Positions 52,101 to 64,000 of a stretch of DNA of 64,000 nt are shown one piece after another. A program made the translations under genes and the position numbers. The notes under the pieces are model-generated. The model had not been told where the DNA came from, searched no databases, and saw only the letters and a program-made list of their open reading frames with translations. Source of the stretch: Saururus chinensis (taxonomy: Eukaryota; Streptophyta; Magnoliopsida; Piperales; Saururaceae); contig CP141140.1 in the NCBI GenBank assembly GCA_035235625.1, positions 56,291,351 through 56,355,350 on the forward strand, given 5' to 3'. Each line of letters begins with the position of its first letter. Positions within the stretch are counted from its first letter, which is position 1.

Positions 52101-53458
52101 TCACCAGATCCCGTTGATTTGGTCAGTCCCAGGATGTTTCCCGGTCGCCACCTCAAGAATCACCATATCCCAACAATTTGGTCAGTTCCAAGAAGTTTCC
52201 TGGCCGTGGCAGCTGGCCGCCACATTGATCAATCAATCGAAAAAAAGGGGCCCCTTTCTGCACTGGCTTGCCACCGGATGGCAGCGGGGCTGGGCGAGTT
52301 GGAATCGTAGCTAGACGATGATCCGATTTTGCCCAGCCCTCGCCGCACTGTGGCTGCCTAGGGTAGCATCACCTTTGGACGGCTGTGAAGAGAATGACCC
52401 GCATAGCTGGTCATTGGGTTCAGTTTCGGGCCGGGCCGAGTGACCCAACTCGTTTGGCACAGGTTAAAAAAATAAAAAAGGGAGTGAACCGGTTCTGGTT
52501 CAAAGGGTTAAAAGAGTTGCAAAAATTCTATAAAATTAATCAACTATCTAGAGAGGGTTTGGAGTGTTCTGACCAAGCAAGTTTCAGACATGGGAAAAAT
52601 ACAAAGACTGTAAAATGACCCTTTTACTCCTTATAGTTAAATTACTGTGCGATATTCACTTACTCAACTTAGGGGCTCCGGTTCAGTGGCCTATGAGTGA
52701 TTTTCAAAATTAAAAAAATTCTCAGTGAGAGTTAAATGGGTAGCCTAAATATAAGCCAATCTACTTAGAGAAAAAAATCCCAATGAGTAGGTAATTGACC
52801 ATTTTGACCTAGGGTTAATCGTAAACCATTAAGTCAATGAAGGTCAATTCAAGGGGTTCACGGCCTTGTCACATGCAAAAAAAATTACACCCAAGTCCAT
52901 GAAGTCAAGTAGTATCCTTGAGTCTAATTTTGGACACATTGGATGTCAATAAGGCTTTAAATAGAATGACAGAAAACCCCTTTGAGTGGACCCACCCATA
53001 TTCGTATGACTGAAAGCGCAAGTCAGTTTGAGAGTGGAGCCTTCTGAGAGGTTAATAACTTAAATTAAATAAAAAGGTAATGAGATGATCAAATGACCTA
53101 AGGGAGGGTACCATACCCTAGGTGGTAGAATTACCCTAATACTCTTATAGGTAATATGTTGCATTTTTGCTGAAATTAATAACCTACCTACCAAACATTA
53201 AGGTACGTTATAGTGAGCTTCAAAAGGAATGGGTGAGACCAGTAAGTGACACAAAGACTTTGATAAGTCACAATGTCATAGGAAATAAGGGAAAAATCCT
53301 AATTCTTAGAATTTAGGGTAGTACATTATACATGCCTGTAACATAGCGTAGAAATCCACTAACGTACTAAATATTCGATGTTTTCCAACTTGGGGAAACT
53401 ATAAAGACTAAATGAAATACAGATATTGAAATGGATCAATCCCACAACCTAAGATTAC
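52100..53458. other. Unassigned non-coding DNA
   Basis: Short frames only (77 codons or fewer). 52115-52160 and 52160-52215 show a short repeated phrase, ATTTGGTCAGT(C/T)CCA. Nothing resembles a gene. Confidence 0.4.
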
Positions 53459-53611
53459 ATGTGTGATAAGGTTCATAGGTGATGAAGCTATTTCATCATG
53501 CAAACACAGGCTATTAAGGCTATTAAGGGGGCTCACTTTTATGGGTTACACCAATCAAAGAGTGTCTGCCGGATCAATTAACTTCATCACATGTGAAGTT
53601 TGACGTCGACA
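53459..53611. mobile_element. MITE immediately 3' of the receptor-kinase gene
   Basis: The left arm (TTCATAGGTGATGAAGCTAT) and right arm (read inward TTCACATGTGATGAAGTTAA) are inverted relatives. Both resemble the MITE at about 32655-32802, including its central GGGCTCACT phrase. The right edge lies under 20 bp from the kinase stop codon, so it probably forms part of that gene's 3' UTR. Borders are approximate. Confidence 0.6.
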
Positions 53612-53629
53612 TTTTTCCGGCACTCATGA

Positions 53630-56110
53630 TCATGGAACCACCACATCCTCGACAGTGGAGGACCTATCAAAAGAGTCATCGCTATCTTCCTCCATCTCCT
53701 CAGCCTTGATCTCCTCCACCTCCCTCATCACCACCGCCATGTCGGGCCGCTTCTCCGGCAGCTTCTCGCAGCACCGGAGCGCCACCTTCAGCAGCCTCAG
53801 CATCCCCCCACCCGTCATCTTCTGCTCAGCGATCTCGGCGTCAAAGATCTCCGCCGTCCACTCCTCCCTGACAGCTCTGTAGACCCAACTACAGAGGTCG
53901 AGACCAGCCACACCGGCGGGGGCCGAGAGAGCGGAAACTCTTCCAGTGAGGATCTCCAGCACCAGGGAGCCATAACACCATACGTCGGATTTCTGGGAGA
54001 CCTTCCGCTGGTGCAAGTACTCGGGGGACTTGTAGGCTACGAGGCGTTGAGCTGCAATGGAGGCCGAGACCATGGAAGAGAAGCCATGGTCTGAAACTAG
54101 GGCCATGTCATTCTTGTCGAGTAGAACGTTGGAAGCCTTGAGGTTGCCATGGGGTAGAGAACTGTTTGGTTTTGAGTTGATGAGGAGATACACCATCGCC
54201 CGAGCTACACCTTGAGCAACTGCTAGTCTTGACCGCCATTGGAATGGGACGCGGCTGCTGGTCCCTCTTCCCGCTGTTATTCACCCCAATGGATCATCTC
54301 CGTTAAGGGGTACTTAATTAGCCGGAACATATAATGGCGAAAGTGAGATAGGGAGATCCTAGTCTGCTAATTAGTATATATATAATTTACTGCATGCTAT
54401 TGTGTGCACATTTGCTGTGTTCATTTGAAATGTTTTTTTTTCAAAACTTTTTATAGGAGTGTGATAATTTGTGTATTTTATGCTGATAAGGTATATATTG
54501 AGCATGAATTATAGTAATAATATAAAAAATTGAGTTGCCTTTTCATTTAGAGGAAAAGAAACGGTTCTCATCCCTCATTACAAGCCCTCCTCATCACCCC
54601 CCTTCACTTTTCTCGCCATCAGATGAGGAAGCACATGTTTGAAGCTGGAAAGGAAATGAGGTATTTAAGTTCGCTTGAAGATTTTTGGATGAATTTTTAG
54701 TGTCTAAGGTTATCATTTTGAATAGCCAAACTTGAACATGATTTAGATTACAAAGCAAGCAATTAATCTAATTTATGTATGCTATGCTTTGGCCTACGGG
54801 AGGAATCTCTGATTGATACATAACGTACATGGGTCATGACTATAAATGAAATATGCTTTCAAAACCAGTAAAAAAGTTTATGGGATCAGATGAGAATGTG
54901 AAGCTCATGACTCACCATGCAGGCGGTAGAACAAGTTGCCATTTGGTGCCAACTTGTGGACTAGCAGTTTCTCTTCCTTGTCGTAGAAATAAGCAAGAAA
55001 AGGCAGCAAATTTGGGTGCCACAGATTAGCTAGAGCACTCATATGTTTGGCAAACTCTTCACTGGTAAGAGGGCTCAAATCCTTCAAACGTTTAACAGCC
55101 ACATAAGATCCATCATCCAACATGGCCTTGTAACAAGACCCAAAGTTCCCTTTGCCCAGCCCTTCAGCAGAAGCTTTGAGCAGCTGATCAAGTTCAAAGT
55201 CTTCTCCATGGGAGAAGAAAGTCAGTTTTCCTCGCTCCTGGCTTGTGACAGCCTCCGACTCTCCCTTCACCACCTCCTCTTTCTTGTTCTCTGGTTCTGA
55301 AGCTCTCATCTCTTTCTTTAATGCATCTCTCCTCTTTTTATAGTGCACACAAAACACTACTATCAGAACCACCGCTATTACATCAAACACGGCAAAAACG
55401 GCGATCAAAGTTGAGCGAGTAAACAGATTAGACTTCTTTTTCTTGTTATTTTGATCAGTTGGTTCTTCTGCGTGAGAAACAGTGAGAGGTGGACCGCGCA
55501 AATACTTGTTGCCGACGAAAGAAGACGAGTTGAGAGTTCGAAGAATAGCCGTGCTAGGAATGGTTCCTGACAAGTTGTTTTGAGAGACATTAAAGACTTT
55601 GAGGCTTGCTTGGTTGAAGGCCGGAACTGCACCATACAGATGATTTTCCTGGAGCTGCAAGGACTCCAAGTTATTAAGCAACAAGAGAGAAGGCGAGATG
55701 GTTCCACCAAACAAGTTTTTGGAAAGATCAATGCTTCTCAACTTCTGATTCATTGAGAAGTTCATGACATTTCCATGGATGGAGTTGTTCTTCAAACTAA
55801 GGTGAGTAAGTTCGGTAAGGTGGGAAAAGACACGGCTGTCAGCATTGCCTGAAAGGCCAAGACTCTCCAATGAAATTCGTGCAACTCGGCCATTTGAACA
55901 AGCGATTCCAAGCCATGACGCATCAGTGCCATTGAGGAAGCAAACCTGGCCTTTCCATTTATCGTTAAGGAGAGGGTGGTTGAATGCCTGTTTAAAAGCA
56001 TAAAGGGCATGTCTGTCTCTACCTACAGCAGCTGCATCTCCAGCAACCACATGACATGAAAGTAGAACATGGAGCAGGGCAATTGTGAAAAGCACCAGAG
56101 GACCCCTCAT
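53630..56110 (-). CDS. LRR receptor-like pseudokinase, subfamily III type (2 exons, 612 aa)
   Basis: Plasma-membrane receptor-like protein. Exons are 56110-54916 and 54273-53630, joined across a 642-bp GT-AG, phase-1 intron; the join gives LHAGRGTS, a family-typical stretch. The start is taken at 56110 because the signal peptide (1-25, MRGPLVLFTIALLHVLL...) begins there; 22 upstream in-frame codons exist. Order: LRR N-cap about 31-72, about five LRRs 78-195, transmembrane 232-256 followed by KKRR, kinase-like domain about 305-595, acidic tail. The glycine loop GLGKGNFG and K340 (VAVK) are kept. The catalytic loop reads HGNLK (N442 in place of Asp) and the DFG motif reads DHG (460-462), so it is predicted to lack phosphotransfer. 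The fold and LRR number resemble pollen-receptor-kinase-like LRR-III proteins. Lies 876 bp downstream of GPAT9, same strand. Confidence 0.94.
54274..54915 (-). other. Single intron of the LRR pseudokinase gene
   Basis: Donor CATG|GTGAGT, acceptor AACAG|CGGG. Its position within the kinase domain, after subdomain V, is the usual place for the single intron of LRR-III kinases. Nothing else was recognised in it. Confidence 0.85.
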
Positions 56111-56985
56111 CCCGTTCAACACCTGGAAGAAATGCCACTGGGGAAAACAAAAATGAACACTTTCGTGTCGAAACACAAAAATTATTGTTTATGCCATCTG
56201 TCCTTTCATAGAACGAAACGAAACGAGGTGCTTCAGTTGGACCTTTCCGGCTTGAGAAACCAAAGAATGACATATAATAGCCAATTTTTTACGGTTTTTT
56301 TCAATAAGAGGCAGGTAGGACAAGTTGTACACAAGAAGCCCACAATTCATAACTGCTTGTCAAAAGGTTATTATCATTCTTGCCGCAAGAATACAACAGA
56401 ATAACTTCAATCCGGAAATATTCCATAGCATTAATTGCCAGAACTTCTCTATGAACCTATTCGCTCTTTGATTTCACCAACCGCTGCATTGTGTTTTCAG
56501 ACATGAGAACTGTAATAACGATATTTCAATACGGAAGAAAGGAACAATGTGGCACTTTATCTTTGCCCTTTATTACTCAGCCGGAAGCATAGTTGCCACT
56601 CCAACTGGATCTGCGTCAAGCCTCAATCCTCGGAAGGGGCCACAAACACAATTGACTGAATAATTATCTTTGAACAATTTCAGGACGCCACTGGTTGGAT
56701 ATACCAAAGGTGAATGCTGATGTCGAAATATTAAGAATTGGTCTTTAGTAAAGAAAAAATTCATCTGCCGCACGCTCCTCATTCAGTAGCTACCCATGGA
56801 TTGTACAACTCTGTCATATTCAAATTTGTAGCAAAAAAGAAACAATATCATATTTTAAGCAGGAGTCATCAATTCAAAACAGCTAGAAGGCCAATTCCAT
56901 ATTAACATACATTTAGTTACAGAATAAATAAAATAGTTAGAATAAGTGAAAAATAAAATAAACCATGTTTGACTAGTTTGTGCCT
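56111..56985 (-). promoter_or_regulatory. GPAT9 3' flank and pseudokinase promoter interval
   Basis: This 875-bp gap must hold the GPAT9 3' UTR and terminator and the promoter of the LRR pseudokinase. I could not identify a certain TATA box or polyadenylation signal. The short frames here have no resemblance to known proteins. Confidence 0.5.
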
Positions 56986-59900
56986 TCAAGTTTTATCAAG
57001 ACGCTGCAACATGGACTCTGCAAAGATCCGTTGCCTAAAAAAATACAATGGAGAACTATTAGAACTGAAAAGCACAACCATGTCCTCATACAAAAGTTGT
57101 AAATATTTGTATACAGATTGTTGGCGTCAAAATAACATAATACAAAAGCCATATGCTCCAAAATTGAAGGAAGTATATGCCATAATGATGTGATGACAAA
57201 TAATTGTTTGTTTAAGATAAATCTCATTGCCAGTTAGAGATGAAATGAAAGTAAATTGCCAGACTGCATTGATTAGAACATGTCAAGACTTTCCCAGGAA
57301 AACCTGTGCTGCTGGTAAGATCAACTGCTTACGATCATCACCACATTTGCATATAACTTTTACACAATTAGGTAGTGACAAAATCTCTATATTCTGTAGT
57401 ACATAAAACAAACCCCAATAGAGTAAACTACAAAAATGATTCTACTAGGCAAGTAAGTTCTCCATGTAGCAAGTTTGATTTATAGCACATTGTATATAAG
57501 TATCTCTTAAATTAAGTTTCAAATGTAGAAGATATAGGACATACTTCCGTTCAGTATGCCTTGGGCTAGGCCGAGAATATTTAAGATATCCATCCCAGGG
57601 GACTTTCTTGAGACCTGCTCGAACAGATATAATGTCCCTGATCCTGTACATGAAACAGTTCAAAACATGAACTCTAGACAGTTGAGTATGAACTCCGTCA
57701 TAATTGCTTGTGACCATCCTATCAGAACCCTCCTTAATTGATGATAGTCACTATTAACATACATATAATGCATCACCTTTCTGCAAATTCAATAGGTGTC
57801 TCTCCGGGTTTTAGGTTTTGTGGTTCCAGATACCAGACATCACAAACAACAGCCCATGATGTCATAAGCTGAAGAAGGTGCCTTGTAAATGATTGCCTGG
57901 AACAGATTAATATATAGCATTAGTTAAAAGCAAGAGTAAGTACAGACACATGATAATTAGATAATTGCGCAAACCAACTGACAAATTTGAAACATCTGCA
58001 GAGGTTCACATAATCTCAAAAGTCTTACTACGGAAAAATGCATGTCTATAAGAATACTGTGGATAGAGTTTTCAACCCATTTACGCAACCAAGAACAAAT
58101 ATCCATCAGTACAAGAGCCATACCACCACAAAGGTGACAAAAATAACAAGACATTAAATGTACCATTCAAGTAGTCACCAGTAAAAAGTGCTTATTAGAG
58201 GATTCTAGGGAAATTCAGGGGTTCCCTAGAATATGCCTGAATTCTGTTTGCGTATCAATTTTTAATCACAATTCATATTGTGGCTGAAAAGTGCAAAAAT
58301 CCTTGCCTTCTCTAAAATCAGAAGAAGCTAGATTTTGATTCTGGCGCAGAATTTGAGGCGCATTTATGGATGCAGAAGGCTGTCCATAAAGAATAAATTT
58401 TTTTTCAGCATCTGGGTTCTATCCTCCCAAGAAACCTTATCCAAACAGCCACTAAATTGATTCTTGTATGATTATGGGCTTAAAATTTTCAAGAATGAAA
58501 ATTGCACCAGAAAGTTTTTAATAGCAGTGAGTTAATGAGAAAGAGAACATTTAAAGCATAATATATATTTACTAACATAATATCCACAAATTCTATTTCA
58601 GTCTGATCCAAGGATGCTTACTTCTTGCTGTTCCAGAAAGCATCGACGAATATTTTATTATACTTGATTGCTATGGGGCAAACAGTGCATCCAAGTTCAA
58701 AAGCACCCTGGACACAACAGAAGAAAGGTCACATTCATCAACAGGAATTTTAAAGCTTTTACTACGTTCAGAATAACCTTCAAATCTGGGTTTCTTCTGA
58801 ATAATATAGAATAAATCAACTCTACTCAAAAAAAATAAAGCCAAATGAATAACATGAGGAAGGTCATGTTAAGAGCAGCATTATTGCAACTAGAAGACTT
58901 TCAGGAAGTAAAAATAACCTATTGGGATGGCATCATAGAGGAAAAATAGAATATATTTTCAACCTATGCTGAGAAGATAAGGAGCACAAACCTTCTTAAA
59001 CATGACAGTGTAGTGGTTGTTTACACATGTTCCCTCAGGAAATATAAGAAGAGGGTTGTTGTCAGCTTCTTGAATGTGTGCTCTTAACCTGAATGACAAA
59101 TGAACGTTTTACAAATTTGAAAACAGAAAAAACTCCTCATTCTTGACAATATGAAGACATAATACTTACTTTTTTGCAACAATTTCACGATCTTTTGCTT
59201 CTGTCCGGTTGAACCAAATACAGCCTACGCTCTCCAAAATAGTGCTTTGCAGGAGTCCTAGACCAAAAAAAAATTTTAAATAAATTATGAAAGGAAAAAA
59301 ACATTAGATCAATAATTATATACTAAGTACGTTAAGGTCTAAAAATTATAATAAATCCGTACCAACCCATCCAGGATGTTTCTGCATGATAACAGCAAAC
59401 GCTGTCATCTGTTCCAGAATTATGAAATCGATCATTGAAGTATGATTGGCTACAAATACCTATTCATAGAAAGAGTTCAAATGATATGAGAAGGATGTGA
59501 TGAAATTGGTCTACATTATAACATAAAATAGACAAATAGATAAACCCAAACTCAAAAATCAACTTGATAGAAGGGATCTGTAACAAAGAGTCTATACAAG
59601 CCACTAGATGGAAAAAGGAAAAAAAGCAAATAGTCAATATATAGCACAAAAATCAACAGTACATCACCTGCCTTGGGCGCATGCTAGGCTGAGGCCCATG
59701 ATACTTGACAACCCCAGTCCATGAAGCAACAAAAAAGCTGCAGATTAGCTCCACCAGTTTCCTCTGAAGATTCACATAGTACATGAATGAGGATGTGGTC
59801 ATAATCCAAAATAACTACACAACTTGGGAGGTCAATGTTATGACCCGCCCTAGGGATCGGGTCTCACCTTCATAGTCTATTAGAGTTAGAATTTAATTAT

Positions 59901-62900
59901 TATTAGTAATAGTAGTTTAGTATAATTAGGATTTTATTTTTATTGGGCTTCGGCTAATGTTAGAAGCCCATTCTAATAGAAGTTCTATTAGCATTAGGAC
60001 TAAAATTCTCAATTGCCTATAATTATGTAGGGGCTTTGCCCTATTTGAATGATTCAGAAGTCAGACTCAAAGGCTAGTTTATTGTAATTGTCTTTCAGTT
60101 ATTTTTCTTCTATCTTTCTCTCTAATCTATCTTGTGTAGACATTAGTCTACAACAGTCAATTAAATGGACTAATTAGGTAGTCAGACCTAATCCAAAAAT
60201 ACTAAGTCAAAGAGAACCTTTTTTAAGATAATCATGATTTTGATGGAGTAGGCGAATTTGAGTAGGAAAACGCACCCAGCCTGGAGATGGAGGAAAGTCA
60301 ATTTCCATCCACTCTGCCTTCCGCTATACAAATTATATGTAGTAGCTTGGTACATGATGTTAGATACTCAATCCTTGAGCAATACTAGAATACACTTTCA
60401 GAATTTGGCATTTACAATTATATGTCAACATTTTTAGCACATTAGGGTTTTCCGAGTCAATGGTAGAACTTTTTTTAAAGATCTTTGGATGTTTAATTTT
60501 TTAAATGGGATTATTGAGATATGAATGTAGATTCGGGTAATGTCATAGGCACAAGTTGTTTTCTCCCTCTTGTTTCTTGTCAATTTTTGTGACAATTTTG
60601 TATGAGTTTTGAAGCTAGTGGGGGCTGAAATGAAGATGGTAGATCACAAGCTCAAGACTCCTTGGTACAAATCTCAAGACTCTCTAACAGAGCAACATCC
60701 ATCACACTCCTTATATGAACAAAGGTATAAACATAACATATAGACTTTGTCCTAGTTGGGCCCATAGATCCAATAGTCAAAACCTCTAACCCATTTGGCC
60801 AATGAAGGTAAAGAAAATCCTTCATGCACTACAATCAACCCTAGCTTAAGTTGGTACTTTACAATCAACCTTAGCTTGGGTTGCTATTTTACAATCAACC
60901 CTAACTTGGGTTGACATATTGCAATTGACCTTAGCTTGGGTTGGTCTTTGCAATTGACCCTAACTTGGCCTGGTACTTCACAATCAACCCTAATTAGTAT
61001 CGGTACTTATCTCAGCTCTTAACTATAAATACCCTCACTCAGGGCTGAGTTTAGTCACAAAACTCCCCACCAAAATCTCTTGACTTTGTCCTAGTTGGAC
61101 CCATAGATCCAATAGTCAAAGCCTCTAATCCGTTTGGCCCATGAAAGTAAAGAAAATCCTTAGTGCACTACAATCAACCCTTGCATGGGTTGGTTCTCCA
61201 GAATCGACCCTAGCTTGGGTTGGTTCTCCAGAATCAACCCCAGCTTGGCTTGGTACTCCATAATCGACCCTAGCTTGGGTTGATATTTTGCAATTGACCC
61301 TAACTTGTGTTGGTACTTCACAATTGACCCTATCTAGGGTTGGTACTTATCTCACCCCCACAACTATAAATACCCTCACTTGGGGCTGAATTTAGACACA
61401 TAACTCTTCACAAAAAACTCTTGGTTGCATCACCACTCTTGCAAACCTTGTGGAAAGCCTTAAAAGTAAAGGGTCATGTAGTCCTATGTGAGATCTTAGA
61501 AGAGATTTGGGACCTCTTGACTAAAGTTTCATCTACCCCATAGAAATATATTTATGAAACCTAAGTATGTCATGATTAGTGTTCTACCCTTTATTCAAAG
61601 GGGTTTAATAGTTTATTTAAAGAAATATTTGGAAGGGATTCAACACTGCTAGGCAATGGTTTCTTTACCTTCAAATGAACATCTTTTAGAAACCCAATTC
61701 CCCCATCTAACTCAGCAACTTCAAAATATCTAGTTAAATTTAAGGATGAATGTGGAAATGCCAAAAGCTTAAAAGAAAAGCTCAAGCATGCGTGTAGAAT
61801 TAACTGTCCTCACAAAGGGAGTAAGTGCTGTCAATCTCTCATTTTATAATTGAAGATAGTGGAGTAAAGCACATGGTTAAAGCACTTAGGTGAAAGAGAT
61901 GGGTTTTGCATAACCCATAATGAGTTAGGATTAACCTATTGTGAGTGAAGATTCACTAAAATATACGTACATTAACCAGTAAACCAAGCAAAACCAGTCT
62001 TTGTAAAATGGTCGTGGGATAGCCAAAATTCTTTACTTAGTAAATGTTGAAGGTGGCTTGGGTTAGATGCCCCAAGTGTAGATGTACCTGTCAAAACATG
62101 TGCTTGGTGGCAAACCACTATAAATCTCCTGCGTGGATAATGTTTGTGTTATGCAATGATTATTGTATGATCTTGTAAGTCCACTTAGCTCAAGTCTCTC
62201 ACCAACACACACTTATTAACTCGTGAATATCATATTGATGTGTGCTTCGTAGTGATGCTTGAATGAATATTGTGTAATGCCTTTCTAATTTGTCTCCATG
62301 TAGACTTGGGTTGGATTAGCCGAATAATTCTTACAACACTAGGTTTTTATTGGTAGTCCTATTCACCTCCCCCTTCAAAGACTTTACTTAACACACTTTC
62401 ATTTTCAAGGAACCACTTCTCACAATATATCCAATTGCATGTGTCATTGAGACATGAATTCACTTTCAGCAGAGAGCATGTATTGATGTGAATATCGGAA
62501 TTGCTTGCATTTAAAATCTCAAAAATCCCTCTTTAGTTTCTAAATTAATGTGTTTCTTCACGCTTTCATAAGCACTAGCCTTCATTACAGCAGGTATTCA
62601 GGACATCATAATTCAACGATTGCCCCCAAGGATAGGTATAAAGTAGGACGTAAAAATATTTTAATTGGTTTCTAGATATACATAGGATAAGAAAAAACTT
62701 ATGATGTTAACATAAAATTATGATCAAAAGCAAGAATACTATTAACAAAACCTCTATTGCTTGCCTCCACTTATTGTGTCCTTTCAGCAGAAAATGTACA
62801 GGGATGAAAGAGGAAAGGAACACTATCCATCCAATTGTTAAAGTGACCACCCTACAAATTGATTGACATGCATTTTATCAGGCATAGATCACACATCATA

Positions 62901-63693
62901 AACATTTTATGAACCAGATTTATGTTTTTACAAACTAAAAATGCAATTAGATATAAAAAATCAAGAACAGATGTAAGCTGTAAAAATACAGAAGTACAAT
63001 CTTTATTACTAACTGTCAAGGAGCTTCAGCAATAAAAATTAAGGTAATAAAAATGATTTAAAGAAATTCACCTAGTTGCTCCCAGAATATGTTAAAAAAG
63101 GCTAACAATAATAAAAACTGGCCAGCCAAAAAAATAACAGAAGTTATTAAGATCCATTACAAATTATGTGAACTAAAAAAATATGATAAAACCTTTCAAG
63201 AACAATACACTTTGTCCTAGTGTCAATTTGAATTAGAACAAAAGTAAAAATCTTAAAGAAGTTTATATTGACAACTCATTACTTCACAAGAACAATACAC
63301 TTCGTCCTAGTGTCAATTTGAAGTAGGACAAAAGCAAAAATCTTAAAGAAGTTTACAATGACAACTCATTACTTTGCCAATAACAGAAAAACAACCATCA
63401 ATAATTCATCTTTTTCCTTCCCAGTATTATATTGGCTGCATTATAGTTTTTATGGCAATTGCTGAGAGTTGGTGTAACATATCAAATAATGATAAGAAAC
63501 AACACAGCGAAATTTTTAGGTTTGTTTAAACAAAATCCAATAAAGAAAAAAAGATATCCAACAAAAGTTAATACCTTGCAGGGAAAAGAATTCCATATCT
63601 AACAATCACCCCTAAGCACCATAGCGGAAACAGATAGACATTCCAGTTCCAAGGTTCCGGAGGATTTGATTTGAAGCAACGAGTGAAGGAGTC
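56986..63693 (-). CDS. GPAT9: Glycerol-3-phosphate acyltransferase 9 (GPAT9), 5' end beyond window
   Basis: ER-membrane acyltransferase (EC 2.3.1.15) making lysophosphatidic acid, the first step of membrane-lipid and triacylglycerol synthesis. Ten exons are visible: 63693-63575, 62851-62752, 59763-59668, 59459-59363, 59257-59170, 59088-58992, 58707-58622, 57896-57777, 57643-57545, 57034-56986. Introns are GT-AG and codon phases agree, giving 316 residues and a stop. Against the 376-residue Arabidopsis protein, about 60 N-terminal residues are missing, upstream of the window. Seen in order: CFKSNPPEPWNWNVYLFPLW, two hydrophobic segments (exons 1-2), the acyltransferase motif NHTSMID (exon 4), VGCIWFNR (exon 5), FPEGTCVNN (exon 6), CPIAIKYNKIFVDAFWNS (exon 7) and KKVPWDGYLKYSRPSP (exon 9). 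The C-terminus, FAESMLQRLDKT, differs from the usual ...RRLEEK ending. No damage is seen. Confidence 0.97.
59836..60155 (+). mobile_element. Small solo LTR in GPAT9 intron (320 bp)
   Basis: Begins TGTTATGACCCGCCC and ends AGTCTACAACA, giving TGTT...AACA inverted termini. It is flanked by an exact 5-bp duplication GTCAA (59831-59835, 60156-60160). The short length fits a copia-type or TRIM LTR. It is inserted opposite to the host gene's direction if the plus-strand reading is correct. It begins just 73 bp into the intron from its donor. Confidence 0.85.
60747..61400. repeat. Nested tandem repeats in GPAT9 intron
   Basis: Two larger units of about 335 bp (60747- and 61082-) both open GACTTTGTCCTAGTTGG. 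Each contains 5-6 short units of about 30 bp of the form AATCAACCCTAGCTTGGGTT followed by GGTACTT. It is non-coding and probably comes from a retroelement leader or LTR. Confidence 0.85.
61400..62380. mobile_element. Retroelement-like leader DNA (unresolved)
   Basis: Text near 62300-62385 (CACTAGGTTTTTATTGG then CCTATTCACCTCCCCC) resembles leader sequences of plant copia elements. No ends or target duplications were found and no coding part is visible. Treated as an undefined, broken fragment. Confidence 0.3.
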
Positions 63694-64000
63694 CTATTGA
63701 GTTAAAATTGTGAGTTAGAGTGTACAAAACAACACCAACCATATAAAAACTTCACATAGTAAACACTCTTGATGCTTGAGATAAATGGATGGATAAAAAG
63801 AATAGTCGTTGAAACTGCATTCTAATACACTCTTTCTCATGTTTACGGCACCTACATGTGGCTAGAATAAGTGACAAAATTTTGTCAAGAAAAAAAATGA
63901 CAAAATGCATCTCACAGCTTTGTTAAAGTAATCAAAGCATAACAAAAACTAAATTATCACTTTCAATAGGTAATTTTAAGAAGTATAAATGTCATCTGCG

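Larger units (their letters stand above)
59764..62751 (-). other. Expanded 3-kb GPAT9 intron
   Basis: Lies between the exons ending WRQAIE and beginning RKLVEL. It is by far the largest visible GPAT9 intron. It contains a solo LTR (59836-60155), nested tandem repeats (60747-61400) and further retroelement-like DNA to about 62380, so most of its length comes from insertions. Splice sites at both ends are intact. Confidence 0.85.

Noticed and set aside
55405-56010. 72-108 codon ORFs within the LRR pseudokinase exon
   Set aside because: Alternate-frame shadows of the true coding frame.

Overview
This is a flowering-plant nuclear window: AT-rich, with intron-split genes, GT-AG introns, long dinucleotide microsatellites and many retrotransposon and MITE remnants. 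The species cannot be named from the sequence. I find no bacterial-type operon, CRISPR array, rRNA or convincing tRNA, and no clearly new multi-gene system. The value of the window is four well-defined genes plus a readable history of transposon insertion.

All four host genes are on the minus strand. (1) A three-exon class III peroxidase, N1-like, at 13880-15067. (2) A five-coding-exon SEC14/CRAL-TRIO lipid-transfer-like gene at 18428-21718, with a probable 5' UTR intron that may reach a GC-rich leader near 28.2-28.5 kb. (3) A two-exon LRR receptor-like pseudokinase at 53630-56110. (4) Directly upstream of it, head to tail, ten exons of GPAT9 (ER glycerol-3-phosphate acyltransferase) at 56986-63693, whose 5' end lies beyond the window. 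The peroxidase acts in the wall; GPAT9 and the SEC14-like protein both concern lipids but are not neighbours. I see no evidence that the four genes work as a unit.

Layout: 1-280 Ty3/gypsy integrase fossil; 2312-5539 solo LTR (family A); 5.5-9.2 kb featureless AT-rich DNA; 9.2-13.3 kb a gypsy fossil and two copies of one MULE-type MITE, one inside the fossil; 13.9-15.1 kb peroxidase; 18.4-28.5 kb SEC14-like gene with introns carrying MITEs, a GT/AT microsatellite and a 446-bp-offset duplication; 28.8-31.1 kb an AT-rich element with terminal inverted similarity and an internal minisatellite; 32.3-36.4 and about 39.0-45.3 kb two diverged direct copies of one segment, differently interrupted by a Pack-MULE-like element, a solo LTR, a Tourist-like MITE and another MITE; 36883-38699 a second-family solo LTR between them; 45.6-47.2 kb a CACTA-like remnant; 48.7-49.0 kb a LINE 3' remnant; 50.35-51.02 kb an element sandwiched between two (TA)n tracts, like rice Micron; 51.3-53.4 kb LTR-like and unassigned DNA; 53.6-63.7 kb the kinase/GPAT9 pair, with a small solo LTR and nested tandem repeats in a 3-kb GPAT9 intron.

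Gene structures were built by hand from splice sites, reading-frame continuity and recalled family sequences. Exon lengths agree with codon phase throughout. Transposon borders were called from terminal sequences and target-site duplications read directly.
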